Source: Aquimarina brevivitae
GTDB lineage: Bacteria; Bacteroidota; Bacteroidia; Flavobacteriales; Flavobacteriaceae
Assembly: GCF_004216895.1 (NCBI RefSeq)
Contig: NZ_SGXE01000005.1
Span: 30,843-94,842, forward strand
Length of the DNA stretch: 64,000 nt
Direction: 5' to 3'
Positions 46,949 through 55,985 of this stretch are shown here, one piece after another; position 1 is the stretch's first letter, and the number at the start of each line of letters is the position of its first letter. Made by a program: the position numbers and the translations under genes. Below the pieces are notes generated by a model, which did not search any database, had not been told where the DNA came from, and saw only the letters and a list, made by a program, of their open reading frames with translations.

Positions 46949-48712
46949 ATGAACAAAAAAACACCATTAAACAACGGTATGTCACCTAATCTTACTACTG
47001 AAGTAGCCGTTATTGGAGCAGGAACATCAGGACTATATACAGCGTTTCGATTAACCTCAACAGGTACATATGCTGGAAACCAGGTACAAGTTTTTGATTT
47101 GAACTCAAAGCTTGGTGGACGACTGGAATCCGTAATTATGCCAGGAATGAATTTCTATGGAGAATTGGGCGGTATGCGCTACCTAACCTCTCAGGAGATC
47201 GTTACCACACTTATTGAAGGGTACCCGCTAAAGGAAAAAGATGTAAGCAAAAGAACCCCTATATTAAAGGATAAAATGACTCCAATAGATTTTCCTATGG
47301 GAGACAATTCCAAACTACTAATGTATCTTAGAAAAGAGCATTTTAAACAAAACGCCTGGCAGGAAAAACAAAAAAAAGGAGAAAAATTAACAACACGTTA
47401 CTATCTTAATGAAGCAGATCTCGGCTATAGTGCTGACCAGTTATTCAATAAAATCATCTACGATGTTCTTATGGCTGATCCCTCTATTGCTGATAAGTAT
47501 AAAGACAAAATTAAAAAAGGACCTAGCAAGTATGAATATACCTTTGAGTTAACAAGCAGAGATTGGGATGCTATAAAGCCAACACTAACCTACACCTTTC
47601 CAGACTCACCGTATCACGGCAGAAAAGTAAATGATCTAGGATTCTGGAATTTGATCAAGGATCAAGTGTCACAAGAAGGGTATTTATTTTTAGCCAATGC
47701 GGGGGGCTACTATTCCAATACAATTAATTGGAATGCAGCAGAAGCATTTCCATATATGGTAGGAGATTTTTCCTCTGGGGATATTAAATACAAAACCATA
47801 CAAGAAGGTTATGATAGCATTGCTTATGCATTAGCGAATCAATATATGGAGTGTAAGGGCGCTACTATTTGGTCAGAGAATAAGTTGCTTACCTTTGCTA
47901 AAAACACCCAAAATAACGGATATACTTACGAATTGACCATGCTCAACATTCCATCCAACACCAAATGGAGCGTATTTGCCAACAGTATTGTACTAGGTAT
48001 GCCACGTGCATCGCTGGAGCTATTAGATCAAGATAACTTCTTTTTTGATCGAAACGAAAATGGAACCATTCAACATCATATTAAAGCTGTCATCAAAGAA
48101 CCAGCTTATAAGATATTAATGGGTTTTGAAAAGCCGTGGTGGAAAGAATTGGGTATTGACTCTGGTCACTCGATTACCGATTTACCGATGCGACAATGTT
48201 ATTATTTTGGAACAGATCCAGAAAATGATAATTCGATGTTATTGGGAAGCTATGGCGATATGAATAATGAAACCTTTTGGAAAGCATTATCAGATGACAC
48301 GGTATTGTTTGAGGTTAAAAATAACAAGCATGCCTCTCTGGATGAGCTGAAGGAACTCAATGATGTACAGGCTACAAAATTAATGGTTGATGAATTGATG
48401 AATCAATTGAGAGAAGTTCACGGAGATACGGTTACGATACCCGATCCTTATGTAACCTGGTTTAAAGATTGGACAGATGAGCCTTTTGGTGCTGGTTATC
48501 ACGCCTGGAAGTCAGGGTATGATGTCGGTAAGGTAATGCAATATATGCGGCAACCTGTGGATACGGAACGGATACATATTTGTGGAGAAGCCTATTCGGA
48601 TCAACAAGGTTGGGTAGAAGGTGCATTCTGTGAAGCAGAAAAAATGCTACAGAAACATTTTCATCTAGATTGGCCAAATTGGTTAGACCCTGACTATTAT
48701 CTAGGGTGGTAA
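46949..48712 (+). CDS. Flavin-containing amine/L-amino-acid oxidase
   Basis: 587 aa. The N-terminus has VAVIGAGTSGLYTAFRL (dinucleotide fold) and SKLGGRLESV; GELGGMRYL is a substrate-side loop, and the C-terminal IHICGEAYSDQQGWVEGAFCEAEKML closes around FAD, as in monoamine and L-amino acid oxidases. There is no signal peptide, so it appears cytoplasmic. It and the preceding SolA-like gene form a two-gene unit that ends at a strong terminator. Confidence 0.85.
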   Translation: MNKKTPLNNGMSPNLTTEVAVIGAGTSGLYTAFRLTSTGTYAGNQVQVFDLNSKLGGRLESVIMPGMNFYGELGGMRYLTSQEIVTTLIEGYPLKEKDVSKRTPILKDKMTPIDFPMGDNSKLLMYLRKEHFKQNAWQEKQKKGEKLTTRYYLNEADLGYSADQLFNKIIYDVLMADPSIADKYKDKIKKGPSKYEYTFELTSRDWDAIKPTLTYTFPDSPYHGRKVNDLGFWNLIKDQVSQEGYLFLANAGGYYSNTINWNAAEAFPYMVGDFSSGDIKYKTIQEGYDSIAYALANQYMECKGATIWSENKLLTFAKNTQNNGYTYELTMLNIPSNTKWSVFANSIVLGMPRASLELLDQDNFFFDRNENGTIQHHIKAVIKEPAYKILMGFEKPWWKELGIDSGHSITDLPMRQCYYFGTDPENDNSMLLGSYGDMNNETFWKALSDDTVLFEVKNNKHASLDELKELNDVQATKLMVDELMNQLREVHGDTVTIPDPYVTWFKDWTDEPFGAGYHAWKSGYDVGKVMQYMRQPVDTERIHICGEAYSDQQGWVEGAFCEAEKMLQKHFHLDWPNWLDPDYYLGW

Positions 48713-48770
48713 GCTAGACAGAGTATCCTCAAAGTAGTTTAAAACTAATTTAAGAGTAGTGTGGAATAAT

Positions 48771-48802
48771 AAAAAGCTCGGAAGTGACTCCCGAGCTTTT
48801 TT
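48771..48802. terminator. Bidirectional terminator after the amine oxidase
   Basis: The stem AAAAGCTCGG / CCGAGCTTTT with loop AAGTGACTC has A and T tracts on opposite sides. It serves the amine oxidase operon and, from the minus strand, the bacteriocin-like peptide gene. Confidence 0.85.
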
Positions 48803-48846
48803 AGTTTTATGTTCTTTACTAAAAAGCTTTTTATAGCCCCATTTGA

Positions 48847-49053
48847 TTAATTCAAACCTCCAACACAAACTTTTTCCTTTACCCAATTATCTATGCCAGT
48901 ATCTTCATCTGTTACATGTGTATATACATAATGACAGCATTTACCACCTGTTTCTTCTTCAATACAAACAGAGGTCAAATCTACACCACCCTTAATTTGT
49001 TTTTGTTCTGCTCGGCTAAGTGCTTTACCTAATTCTAATAATGATTTGTTCAT
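48847..49053 (-). CDS. Double-glycine-leader cysteine peptide (bacteriocin/RiPP-like)
   Basis: 68 aa. The leader MNKSLLELGKALSRAEQK is of the Bacteroidetes ComC/bacteriocin type and ends in KGG at residues 21-23, the cleavage site of peptidase-ABC transporters. The 45-residue core has Cys at 30, 39, 40 and 63 and several Thr. No modification enzyme (LanB, LanM) or peptidase-ABC transporter is in the window, so the export gene must be elsewhere. It may be a disulfide-linked or lanthionine peptide, a pheromone or a small antibacterial. The core has no family I recognise. Confidence 0.8.
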   Translation of the reverse strand: MNKSLLELGKALSRAEQKQIKGGVDLTSVCIEEETGGKCCHYVYTHVTDEDTGIDNWVKEKVCVGGLN

Positions 49054-49242
49054 AACTAAATATTTAAAAATTATTAATACTCTTGATTGTTCTAAGATCG
49101 CTAAGTAGTATGTCTATTGACATGTAATCCATTCTTATGTATTTTTCAATACTTTACCAAATCACTTGTATAAATGACACAAATGACTTTCTCATTAAAC
49201 TATGATGCGCTTTACAATTACTTACCAATCTTGAGCGTTACT

Positions 49243-50055
49243 TTAATCAGCTAGTAATGAATCACTAGCAAAATCTGAAATTTCTTGAGAAGTTAAAACT
49301 GCTGAAAAAATAGCTAAGTCATCAATAAAAGAAGTAAGAACATCTGCTCCATTATTACCTACACAAACATTTCCTCCTATTTCTAAAGGAGCAGTATTAG
49401 AAATATCTAAATCCATACTCACAGATTGCCAGTCCACTTCTTCCTTCAAAACACCGTCAAAATATAGTTGTGTCGTTTTGGCCTCATTATTTGCAATACT
49501 TACCACGTGGATCCAGGTATCTTTTTCAATTCCTGTGGTTGATATATTAGCATTACCTCCATCTGCTTGTCTAATTTCTAATATAAAAGTATTAAGTGTT
49601 GGATCGATAGTAGTTTTATCTACATACTGAAAATTAAAGAAGTTGGATAGATTACATATCTCTCGTGTTCCAAAAATATAACGTGCTTTACCAACAACAT
49701 CATCTGCAACGGCATCTCCGTCAATGAATAACCAGAAGCTAGTTGAAAAGGAGCCAGCGCCTAGCGGAAAGTCTTCTGTTGTAAAACGTTGCTCTGCTTG
49801 TCCCGTGATGCTATAAGCCTCTAATGGATTACCATTTCTATCGGTAACATAAGTAGGGGTTGTAGCATTTCCATCGACTTGACTAGTAGAAACATCAGCT
49901 AAGGAGCCTTCAAAAGTGTAATAAGCTAATAAGTTCTCATTGTCTAAAGGAGTTAAAGCTGGAGTAGGCACTGATTCATCATCATTAGAACAGCTCAAAA
50001 ATACTAAAGTGGTTAGTAATACAATTAATCCTGTTTTTGTGTACTTAAAATTCAT
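49243..50055 (-). CDS. LamG/concanavalin-like domain lipoprotein
   Basis: 270 aa. Lipobox FLSC is followed by SNDDES and a Pro/Thr linker, then a LamG-like jelly roll (LLAYYTFEGSLADVS, SFSTSFWLFIDGD, KDTWIHVVSIANNEAKTTQLYFDGVLKEE, FIDDLAIFSAVLTSQEISDFA). This is the usual Bacteroidetes form of a surface carbohydrate- or protein-binding lipoprotein. Binding target unknown. It is single, on the minus strand. Confidence 0.85.
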   Translation of the reverse strand: MNFKYTKTGLIVLLTTLVFLSCSNDDESVPTPALTPLDNENLLAYYTFEGSLADVSTSQVDGNATTPTYVTDRNGNPLEAYSITGQAEQRFTTEDFPLGAGSFSTSFWLFIDGDAVADDVVGKARYIFGTREICNLSNFFNFQYVDKTTIDPTLNTFILEIRQADGGNANISTTGIEKDTWIHVVSIANNEAKTTQLYFDGVLKEEVDWQSVSMDLDISNTAPLEIGGNVCVGNNGADVLTSFIDDLAIFSAVLTSQEISDFASDSLLAD

Positions 50056-50545
50056 TTTTTTTTTTAATTAATACATTAAAATTGAACCTTTCATCTTTTT
50101 AGTCCAACGAAATACTTTCCCCAAAACCAATAATTCGTAGATGGTTGACTAAAATGAATTATAGCTCAATTATGTGGTTTTACGGTATAAATGTACTTAG
50201 AGAAAGAGCAGTGTAAAACTGAGAATATATATCTGAGGTGTATCAATAAATATTCGTGTAACTTTATAAGAGAAGTGTTGCAAACAATACTTTTCGGAAC
50301 TAGTCGCCTTTGCGATTGAAGTGCTGAGCTATATCGAGGTAACTGGTCCAAATTATTAATTCATACTGTACCCTCTGTTTGTATCTGAATTCTATCAAAT
50401 TAAAAATTGAAATTACAAAAACTTCCGACTATGCGGCAAGCAAACTTAAAACAGAATGCTTCTTTAAGTCAAGAACCCAAAGCCGTACAAAGTGAAATTT
50501 GAGAATATTTAAGTCAAAAAAAGCTCCCTTAGGAAGCTTTATTTA
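50056..50545. other. 490-bp intergenic region, no gene supported
   Basis: Short frames exist in this gap, but none has a convincing start and composition. A 23-codon frame at about 50430-50501 ends in TGA and would continue ten more codons if that TGA were TGG, so it may be a relic. A hairpin AAAGCTNCC / GGNAGCTTT near 50517-50541 probably ends the small gene to its right. Confidence 0.35.
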
Positions 50546-50746
50546 TTAGACATTTACTGTTGTACGTTTTTGTTTCGTTTTAAATAACTTATGGTGAGGT
50601 ACACCTTCTATAAAATATTCGTCACTGTTAAGGAATTTGGTAAACAATTGTTCATTCATCGCTATGGGAACTGACAAATTAGGGTACTTTAAAAAATACT
50701 TCTCATTCTTTACTTCTACTAATCTTAATTTGATGGGTTTACTCAT
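50546..50746 (-). CDS. Small protein, unknown function
   Basis: 66 aa with an ATG start and a hairpin terminator just downstream. The sequence is basic (LRLVEVKNEKYFLKYPNLSV ... KTKQKRTTVNV) with no membrane segment. Alternating charged and hydrophobic residues suggest a small beta-rich fold. No family recognised. Confidence 0.5.
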   Translation of the reverse strand: MSKPIKLRLVEVKNEKYFLKYPNLSVPIAMNEQLFTKFLNSDEYFIEGVPHHKLFKTKQKRTTVNV

Positions 50747-50901
50747 AACAACATTACTTTAAAAATTAATAGTATTTTAAAATAGTCAAAAAAAATACCA
50801 AATCAAAAAAGTTAAACAAAGGCGTTTATAACTGTCAATTTTTCAGCCTTAATTGATGTTTTGAGTGAAGTATTTTCCATATTTTTGGGTAAAACTAGTT
50901 T

Positions 50902-51636
50902 ATGAAAAAGCTTATTCTTTTAGGAGTCCTTGGTGTACTTGTATCGTGTAATTCTGAACCCAAAAAGAAAAAATACGACACAGAAGAAACTAAAGAAATT
51001 AGAAATCCTGAAATTATAGATAGAAAAGAGGATATGGTGTCCACCCCTGAGGCTATTGCAAATGCCCACGGATATGCTGATTGGAAAGATGTAATCGAAG
51101 TAGCCTTCACTTTTAACGTAGATAGAGATTCCACTCATTTTGAGAGAAGCTGGAAGTGGTACCCTAAAAAAAACAGCGTAACTGCAATTACCGTTGATAG
51201 TACAGAAACCACTTCTACCTATACCTACAATCGAAACGATATGGATAGCACGGCTATAGCTAAGGATAGGGGCTTTATCAACGACAAGTATTGGTTGTTT
51301 GCACCCTTGCAATTAGTATGGGATCAGAACAATTACAAAGCTGAAGTTAGTGTATCTGAAACTGCGCCCATAAGCCAGAAAAAAATGCAAAAACTCACCA
51401 TAGTATATGATAATGATGGAGGATATACTCCGGGAGATGCTTACGATTTCTATTTTGAAGGAGATTTCAAAATAAAAGAATGGGTGTACAGGGCAAAAAA
51501 TCAAGATAAACCCAGTATGATCACCACCTTTGAAGACTACAAATCCTATAATGGGTTAAAATTGCCTACCATGCATACTGTAAAAGATGCTGATACAAAA
51601 CTATACTTTACGGATGTGGAAATAAGTAAAGAGTAA
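50902..51636 (+). CDS. DUF6503-like lipoprotein
   Basis: 244 aa. Lipobox VSC is followed by a charged linker. The mature part contains AHGYADWKDVIEVAFTFNVDRDSTHFERSWKW, AKDRGFINDKYWLFAPLQLVWD and a C-terminal strand-rich half, matching what I remember of the DUF6503 family of flavobacterial lipoproteins. Function unknown. It stands alone on the plus strand and ends 59 bp before the end of kynU. Confidence 0.7.
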   Translation: MKKLILLGVLGVLVSCNSEPKKKKYDTEETKEIRNPEIIDRKEDMVSTPEAIANAHGYADWKDVIEVAFTFNVDRDSTHFERSWKWYPKKNSVTAITVDSTETTSTYTYNRNDMDSTAIAKDRGFINDKYWLFAPLQLVWDQNNYKAEVSVSETAPISQKKMQKLTIVYDNDGGYTPGDAYDFYFEGDFKIKEWVYRAKNQDKPSMITTFEDYKSYNGLKLPTMHTVKDADTKLYFTDVEISKE

Positions 51637-51695
51637 GTTATTGAACGCTTTTGGTTGCTATTACCATCTAAATTTGTAGAAAAAGGGGACACCCT

Positions 51696-52979
51696 TTACT
51701 TATTCTTTTGCAAAATACCTTGTTTTAAGATTTGACCAAAGGTATACATGTCCTCATACGAACAATAAAACGGTGCTGGTGCCAGTCTAATTACATTTGG
51801 CTCACGCCAGTCTGTGATGACTCCTTGTTTCATCAGATAATCAAATAACTGTCGCCCTTCACCGTGCAAAAACACGGATAATTGTGTACCTCTTTCTTCT
51901 TGTGATGCAGGTGTTATAACCTCGAAGGTACTTTCCACTTCTTTATCAATTTCTTGTAGAACAAACTCTAGATAGGCCACAATTTGATTTCGCTTTTCTA
52001 TAAGCGCTGGCATACCTACTTCATCAAAGAATTGTAAGGATGCCAAATAAGGTGCCAGGGCTAAAATTGGAGCATTACTTAATTGCCAAGCATCTGCATC
52101 CGGCATAGGTTCAAATTCTGGCTTCATCAAAAATCGATCGTCTTTATTCGTACCCCACCAACCTTCAAACCTTGGAATGTCTTTGACCCCATGAAATCGT
52201 TCATTAATAAAGCAACCCGAAGCATTTCCGGGTCCTGAATTCATGTATTTATAACTGCACCAGGCTGCAAAATCTACATCCCAATCGTGTAATTCTAATG
52301 CGATATTACCCGCAGCATGAGCCAGGTCCCACCCCACAAAAGCACCGATATCATGACCCGCTTGAGTTATCGTTTTCATATCAAAAACCTGTCCGCTATA
52401 GTAATTTACCCCTCCTATTAAAATCAATGCACACTCCTCACCTACTTCAGCGATTGTTTGTAAAATATCTTCTTGTCTGAAATGATGCTCACCATCTCGC
52501 TTTTTGAGTTCGACTATGGCTTCCGCAGGATCATATCCGTGAAAACGAACTTGACTTTTAATCATATATTGATCACTAGGAAATGCTTTTTCTTCGCAAA
52601 TAATTTTAAACCGCTTACCTTCAGGTCTATAAAAAGAAACCATCAATAAATGCAGGTTAACCGTCAAAGTATTCATCACTGTAACCTCCGAGGGTTTAGC
52701 GCCTACAATCTTAGCCAGTGGAGCGGCTAGTCGCTCGTGATAGTCCCACCAAGGTTTATCGGCATAAAAATGCCCCTCTACTGCCAATTCTGCCCAGTCT
52801 TTCATTATTTCATCCACATAGCTAGCTGCATTTTTGGGTTGAAGTCCTAAAGAATTTCCAGTAAAATAAATAACCTCTTTCCCGTTTACTTTGGGAAAAA
52901 TGAATTGATTTCGGTATTCTCTTAATGGGTCCTCTTGATCTAACTGCTGTGCAAAATTGAGGGTATTCTCAAATTTCAT
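51696..52979 (-). CDS. kynU: Kynureninase
   Basis: 427 aa from the ATG at 52977-52979; an upstream start six codons earlier is less likely. PLP-dependent: VGWDLAHAAGN holds the Asp that contacts PLP and AAWCSYKYMNSGPG the Schiff-base Lys (about residue 244). FPKVNGKEVIYFTGNSLGLQP is the N-terminal signature. It splits kynurenine or 3-hydroxykynurenine into (3-hydroxy)anthranilate and alanine. With kmo at 37357-38724 the window holds two steps of the pathway. Confidence 0.95.
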   Translation of the reverse strand: MKFENTLNFAQQLDQEDPLREYRNQFIFPKVNGKEVIYFTGNSLGLQPKNAASYVDEIMKDWAELAVEGHFYADKPWWDYHERLAAPLAKIVGAKPSEVTVMNTLTVNLHLLMVSFYRPEGKRFKIICEEKAFPSDQYMIKSQVRFHGYDPAEAIVELKKRDGEHHFRQEDILQTIAEVGEECALILIGGVNYYSGQVFDMKTITQAGHDIGAFVGWDLAHAAGNIALELHDWDVDFAAWCSYKYMNSGPGNASGCFINERFHGVKDIPRFEGWWGTNKDDRFLMKPEFEPMPDADAWQLSNAPILALAPYLASLQFFDEVGMPALIEKRNQIVAYLEFVLQEIDKEVESTFEVITPASQEERGTQLSVFLHGEGRQLFDYLMKQGVITDWREPNVIRLAPAPFYCSYEDMYTFGQILKQGILQKNK

Positions 52980-53048
52980 AACCTTGATTTTTTTCAAAAA
53001 TAAAGATTACAATCTATTCTCCGATACAGATAAGCAGTAAAGTTTTTT

Positions 53049-53056
53049 TAGCTTTG
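53049..53056 (+). promoter_or_regulatory. -7 box of the O-methyltransferase gene
   Basis: TAGCTTTG matches TAnnTTTG; the ATG follows 16 bp later. It lies in the short divergent gap with kynU. Confidence 0.55.
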
Positions 53057-53072
53057 CACAAAAGATACATTC

Positions 53073-53714
53073 ATGCATTTTTTACCTGAAGAATTGGATC
53101 AATACATTGTGCAGCACTCAGCAAAAGAACCAGAATTATTGCAACAGCTTACTAGAGAAACTTATCAAAAAATCTTACAACCTCGTATGCTAAGTGGCGC
53201 CTATCAAGGTCGTGTGTTGAGTATGATATCCAAACTGATTCAACCCAAATCTATCTTAGAAATAGGAACTTATACGGGCTACTCTGCCCTATGCCTTGCA
53301 GAAGGCTTAACAACAACCGGGCAATTGCATACTATTGATTGTAATGAAGAGCTTGAAAGTTTTCAACGAAAATATTTTGACCGTTCTGCATATGCAGATC
53401 GCATCGTGCAACATATAGGGGATGCTATAGAGATTATACCTACCCTAGATCGAAATTTTGACCTGGTTTTTATTGATGCTGACAAACCGAATTACCCCAA
53501 TTATTTTGAACTAATTATTGATAAAATGAATACTGGAGGTATTATTTTGTCGGATAATGTACTATGGAGTGGTAAAATCATTGAGACCGTAAAAGAAGAT
53601 GATCTCTCCACAAAAGCGCTTTTAAGGTATAATCAATTGTTGGTAGAAGATAATAGAATAGAAACTGTACTATTACCTATCAGAGATGGCCTAACGATCA
53701 GTAGGGTAAAGTAA
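53073..53714 (+). CDS. O-methyltransferase (caffeoyl-CoA OMT-like)
   Basis: 213 aa, the usual size. LEIGTYTGYSALCLAEGL is motif I of the SAM site, FDLVFIDADKPNYPNYF holds the metal-binding Asp pair and GGIILSDNVLWSGKI the third Asp, as in the cation-dependent catechol O-methyltransferase-like group. It probably methylates a catechol-type hydroxyl. It is divergent from kynU, whose product 3-hydroxyanthranilate is an o-aminophenol, but a link is only a guess. Confidence 0.88.
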   Translation: MHFLPEELDQYIVQHSAKEPELLQQLTRETYQKILQPRMLSGAYQGRVLSMISKLIQPKSILEIGTYTGYSALCLAEGLTTTGQLHTIDCNEELESFQRKYFDRSAYADRIVQHIGDAIEIIPTLDRNFDLVFIDADKPNYPNYFELIIDKMNTGGIILSDNVLWSGKIIETVKEDDLSTKALLRYNQLLVEDNRIETVLLPIRDGLTISRVK

Positions 53715-53748
53715 AAAAGAGATGAAGTACTACACCTCATCTCTTTTT
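53714..53748. terminator. Terminator of the O-methyltransferase gene
   Basis: AAAAAGAGATGA pairs with TCATCTCTTTTT across an 11-nt loop, with T tract on the right and A tract on the left. It can also serve the convergent subtilase gene. Confidence 0.8.
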
Positions 53749-53781
53749 ACACTTTAACTACAATTTTAAAGCTATATTGTT

Positions 53782-55275
53782 TTATTGAACTGCTTTGAGT
53801 GCATTAATATTACCATAACCAAACTTACTACTTCGGTTAGGATAAAATTCTCCAGATCTTTTCAATTTTTCTAAAACCTGATTCCTTGACATATTAGGAT
53901 TTCTAGACCAAACTAAAGCAGCAATGCCAGCAGTCATTGCTGTTGCTACTGAAGATCCACTTACATAATCTCTTTGTCCTCCATTAAATCCTAACACTGG
54001 TACATTTCTACTTGAATTTCCTGCACGTTGCATTACAATCGTGAAGTCGATTTTGTTACCATCATGACAAATATCACAACGGTTATATCCATTATCCTTA
54101 ATACCGGTAACGGCTACAGTTTCACTCATACTTGCTGGAAAAATAACTCCGTACCAATTGGTAAATGAGGTTGAAGTACCACCTGCTGCAATTAGCATCT
54201 TTCCTCTGCTATACGCATAACGAACAGCGTCTTTGACATTACCAATGGACCAAGGATAACCAATAGACATAGAAATAACTTTAACATCACCTCTATTACC
54301 AAGCGCTTTTAAAGCATTACTTACACCCTTGCGCTCATGATAGTCATTAAGCACCACATCAGCAGTACCGCGATACGATACTAAATTACAGTTATACGCT
54401 ACACCTACTGGCATAAAATCATTATTTCTTGGTGCAGCAATAGCTGCCGCCATAGAAGTACCGTGACCACATCGATCATTTGGACCGTCTACATTATTAG
54501 ACCACCACCAAGGAGAGTCTATATAAGTACCAAAACGTTGTACAGATCTACCTGAGGAGAAACCATCGTTAAATGAACTACCTAATAGGTTTTGACCTGT
54601 AGATAATCCCGTATCAATTAAACCAACTGTGATACCTGCACCTGTACTATAGTTCCAAGCTTCTGTGATTTTATGGATATCAAAATTCCAAGGCAACCAG
54701 GAGTTAGGGCTAATTACGCGGTAATCGTTACTATTAACGTTAGCACCATTTTGATCACAACCTAGTTTACTTTTTTCCGCTACAGGTTCTAAGTAAAGAT
54801 TATAACCTATTGGTTCTAAATAACGAACCTTTTCCGTTTTTTGTAGCGTCTCTATAGTTTCAAGACTGGTAACTCGTGTATCAATAACATTTAAGATATC
54901 ATCATCAGATACGACCATATCTTGCTTTTTGGTATTTTCTAAGGTAGCGATTATAGAAAAGATATTTTCTTTGGCATTAAGTAACTCAGCGGATTTTTGT
55001 ACGGCAAAACTTTGCCCTTCTTCACCATATCCAATACTTAGTACTTCACCACCGTGTACAGTAGCAGACCAAAGCACATTCGCCGGAGCTTCTGTCCAAT
55101 TTACATCTCCAGTTGTTTTTAGTTCATTTTCAATAAACTGATTTACTTCTTTCACAGAAAGTAATTTTTGCGCATCTAAGATCTCAGCATTACCATCTAC
55201 AATTTCATCGGGGTTTTCTTTGGAACAGGAGTAAATCACTAGTAGTCCCAATAACAGGAAAGCAACTTTTTTCAT
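53782..55275 (-). CDS. S8 family (subtilisin-like) lipoprotein peptidase
   Basis: 497 aa from the ATG at 55273-55275, chosen because it starts a clean lipoprotein signal (VIYSC); a longer frame adds 16 residues. A propeptide of about 150 residues precedes the catalytic domain: Asp in VGLIDTGLS, His in RCGHGTSMAAAIA, Ser in VSGSSVATAMTAGIAAL. Several Cys pairs may form disulfides. It is probably an outer-surface protease. There is no type IX C-terminal domain. Confidence 0.92.
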   Translation of the reverse strand: MKKVAFLLLGLLVIYSCSKENPDEIVDGNAEILDAQKLLSVKEVNQFIENELKTTGDVNWTEAPANVLWSATVHGGEVLSIGYGEEGQSFAVQKSAELLNAKENIFSIIATLENTKKQDMVVSDDDILNVIDTRVTSLETIETLQKTEKVRYLEPIGYNLYLEPVAEKSKLGCDQNGANVNSNDYRVISPNSWLPWNFDIHKITEAWNYSTGAGITVGLIDTGLSTGQNLLGSSFNDGFSSGRSVQRFGTYIDSPWWWSNNVDGPNDRCGHGTSMAAAIAAPRNNDFMPVGVAYNCNLVSYRGTADVVLNDYHERKGVSNALKALGNRGDVKVISMSIGYPWSIGNVKDAVRYAYSRGKMLIAAGGTSTSFTNWYGVIFPASMSETVAVTGIKDNGYNRCDICHDGNKIDFTIVMQRAGNSSRNVPVLGFNGGQRDYVSGSSVATAMTAGIAALVWSRNPNMSRNQVLEKLKRSGEFYPNRSSKFGYGNINALKAVQ

Positions 55276-55330
55276 TTTAGTATAAATTAAGAGTTTGTGT
55301 GTGTATTTACAAGGAGTTGTCAAATCCTCA

Positions 55331-55355
55331 ATAAAGCTTCGTTTTTAAGCTTTAT
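55331..55355 (-). promoter_or_regulatory. Hairpin upstream of the subtilase gene
   Basis: A perfect 9-bp stem ATAAAGCTT / AAGCTTTAT with a 7-nt loop lies 55 bp before the subtilase ATG. It may be part of its 5' leader. The remaining sequence up to the TatA-like gene holds no gene that I can support. Confidence 0.35.
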
Positions 55356-55605
55356 ACAATTACATTGCTAATATATTAAAAATTACGCAAAATATACAAG
55401 CTAATTTTATCATATTCACAGTTAAAAAGAAGAAACTATGCTTGCATAAGACAAAAAAACAAGTAAAATCCTTGTAAACCAATAGGATTTACAGGGCGTA
55501 TAGAAATTCTATAAAAAATGCAGATATTTTTTGAGAAAAATGTAATCTTATAGGATTTGTGTAGTGATATCCTATGTAGACATAGTGAAGTATAGAAAAA
55601 TAAAC

Positions 55606-55899
55606 TTAAAACTTGCGCTTGATAGAACCTGTAGCGTCATCTATATCCTCTTTTACTTTATCAATTTCTTTTTTGATATCAGAGGTTAATGAGTCTGTCA
55701 TTTTGGAATCGATCCCTGTTTTTTCGGCGCTTTTGGTTATCTCGGATTTGATGTCATTTGTAGCATCCTTGACAATACGCATACCTTTTCCTAATCCCCT
55801 GGCGATTTCAGGAATTTTGTCTGCACCAAAAACCATCACCAATATGAATACGATAAAGGCGATTTCGGTTCCGCTTATAAATAAAGGTAGTGTTATCAT
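55606..55899 (-). CDS. tatA: Twin-arginine translocase TatA-type subunit
   Basis: 97 aa. A single N-terminal helix is followed by the TatA hinge and amphipathic helix (VFGADKIPEIARGLGKGMRIVKDATNDIK). The C-terminal tail is a charged Lys/Asp/Glu helix. TatA forms the pore of the Tat pathway for folded proteins with TatC; no tatC is in this window. The Phe-Gly motif at the hinge is kept. Confidence 0.92.
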   Translation of the reverse strand: MITLPLFISGTEIAFIVFILVMVFGADKIPEIARGLGKGMRIVKDATNDIKSEITKSAEKTGIDSKMTDSLTSDIKKEIDKVKEDIDDATGSIKRKF

Positions 55900-55928
55900 T
55901 CGGGTACAAATATAACGAATCCAAAAAC

Positions 55929-55961
55929 AAAAACCATCCTAATTTTATTAGGATGGTTTTA
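55929..55961. terminator. Bidirectional hairpin terminator after the M1 peptidase gene
   Basis: AAAACCATCCTAAT pairs with ATTAGGATGGTTTT around a TTTT loop, with A tract left and T tract right. It lies 25 bp after the M1 peptidase stop. Confidence 0.85.
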
Positions 55962-55985
55962 AAAAATTTATTGTAACAGGCTTTC

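Noticed and set aside
50166..50351. 61-codon minus-strand frame starting at a TTG
   Set aside because: No ATG, no ribosome site, mixed composition and no recognisable motif. I treat it as chance.
50430..50501. 23-codon frame ending in TGA that would run on if TGA were read as Trp
   Set aside because: Too short, no related copy in the window and no sign of recoding; other genes here use TGA as a normal stop. At most a relic.
49243..51636. Bacteriocin gene cluster around the double-glycine peptide
   Set aside because: Neighbours are a LamG lipoprotein, a small unknown protein and a DUF6503-like lipoprotein. None is a transporter, modification or immunity gene, so a cluster is not supported.
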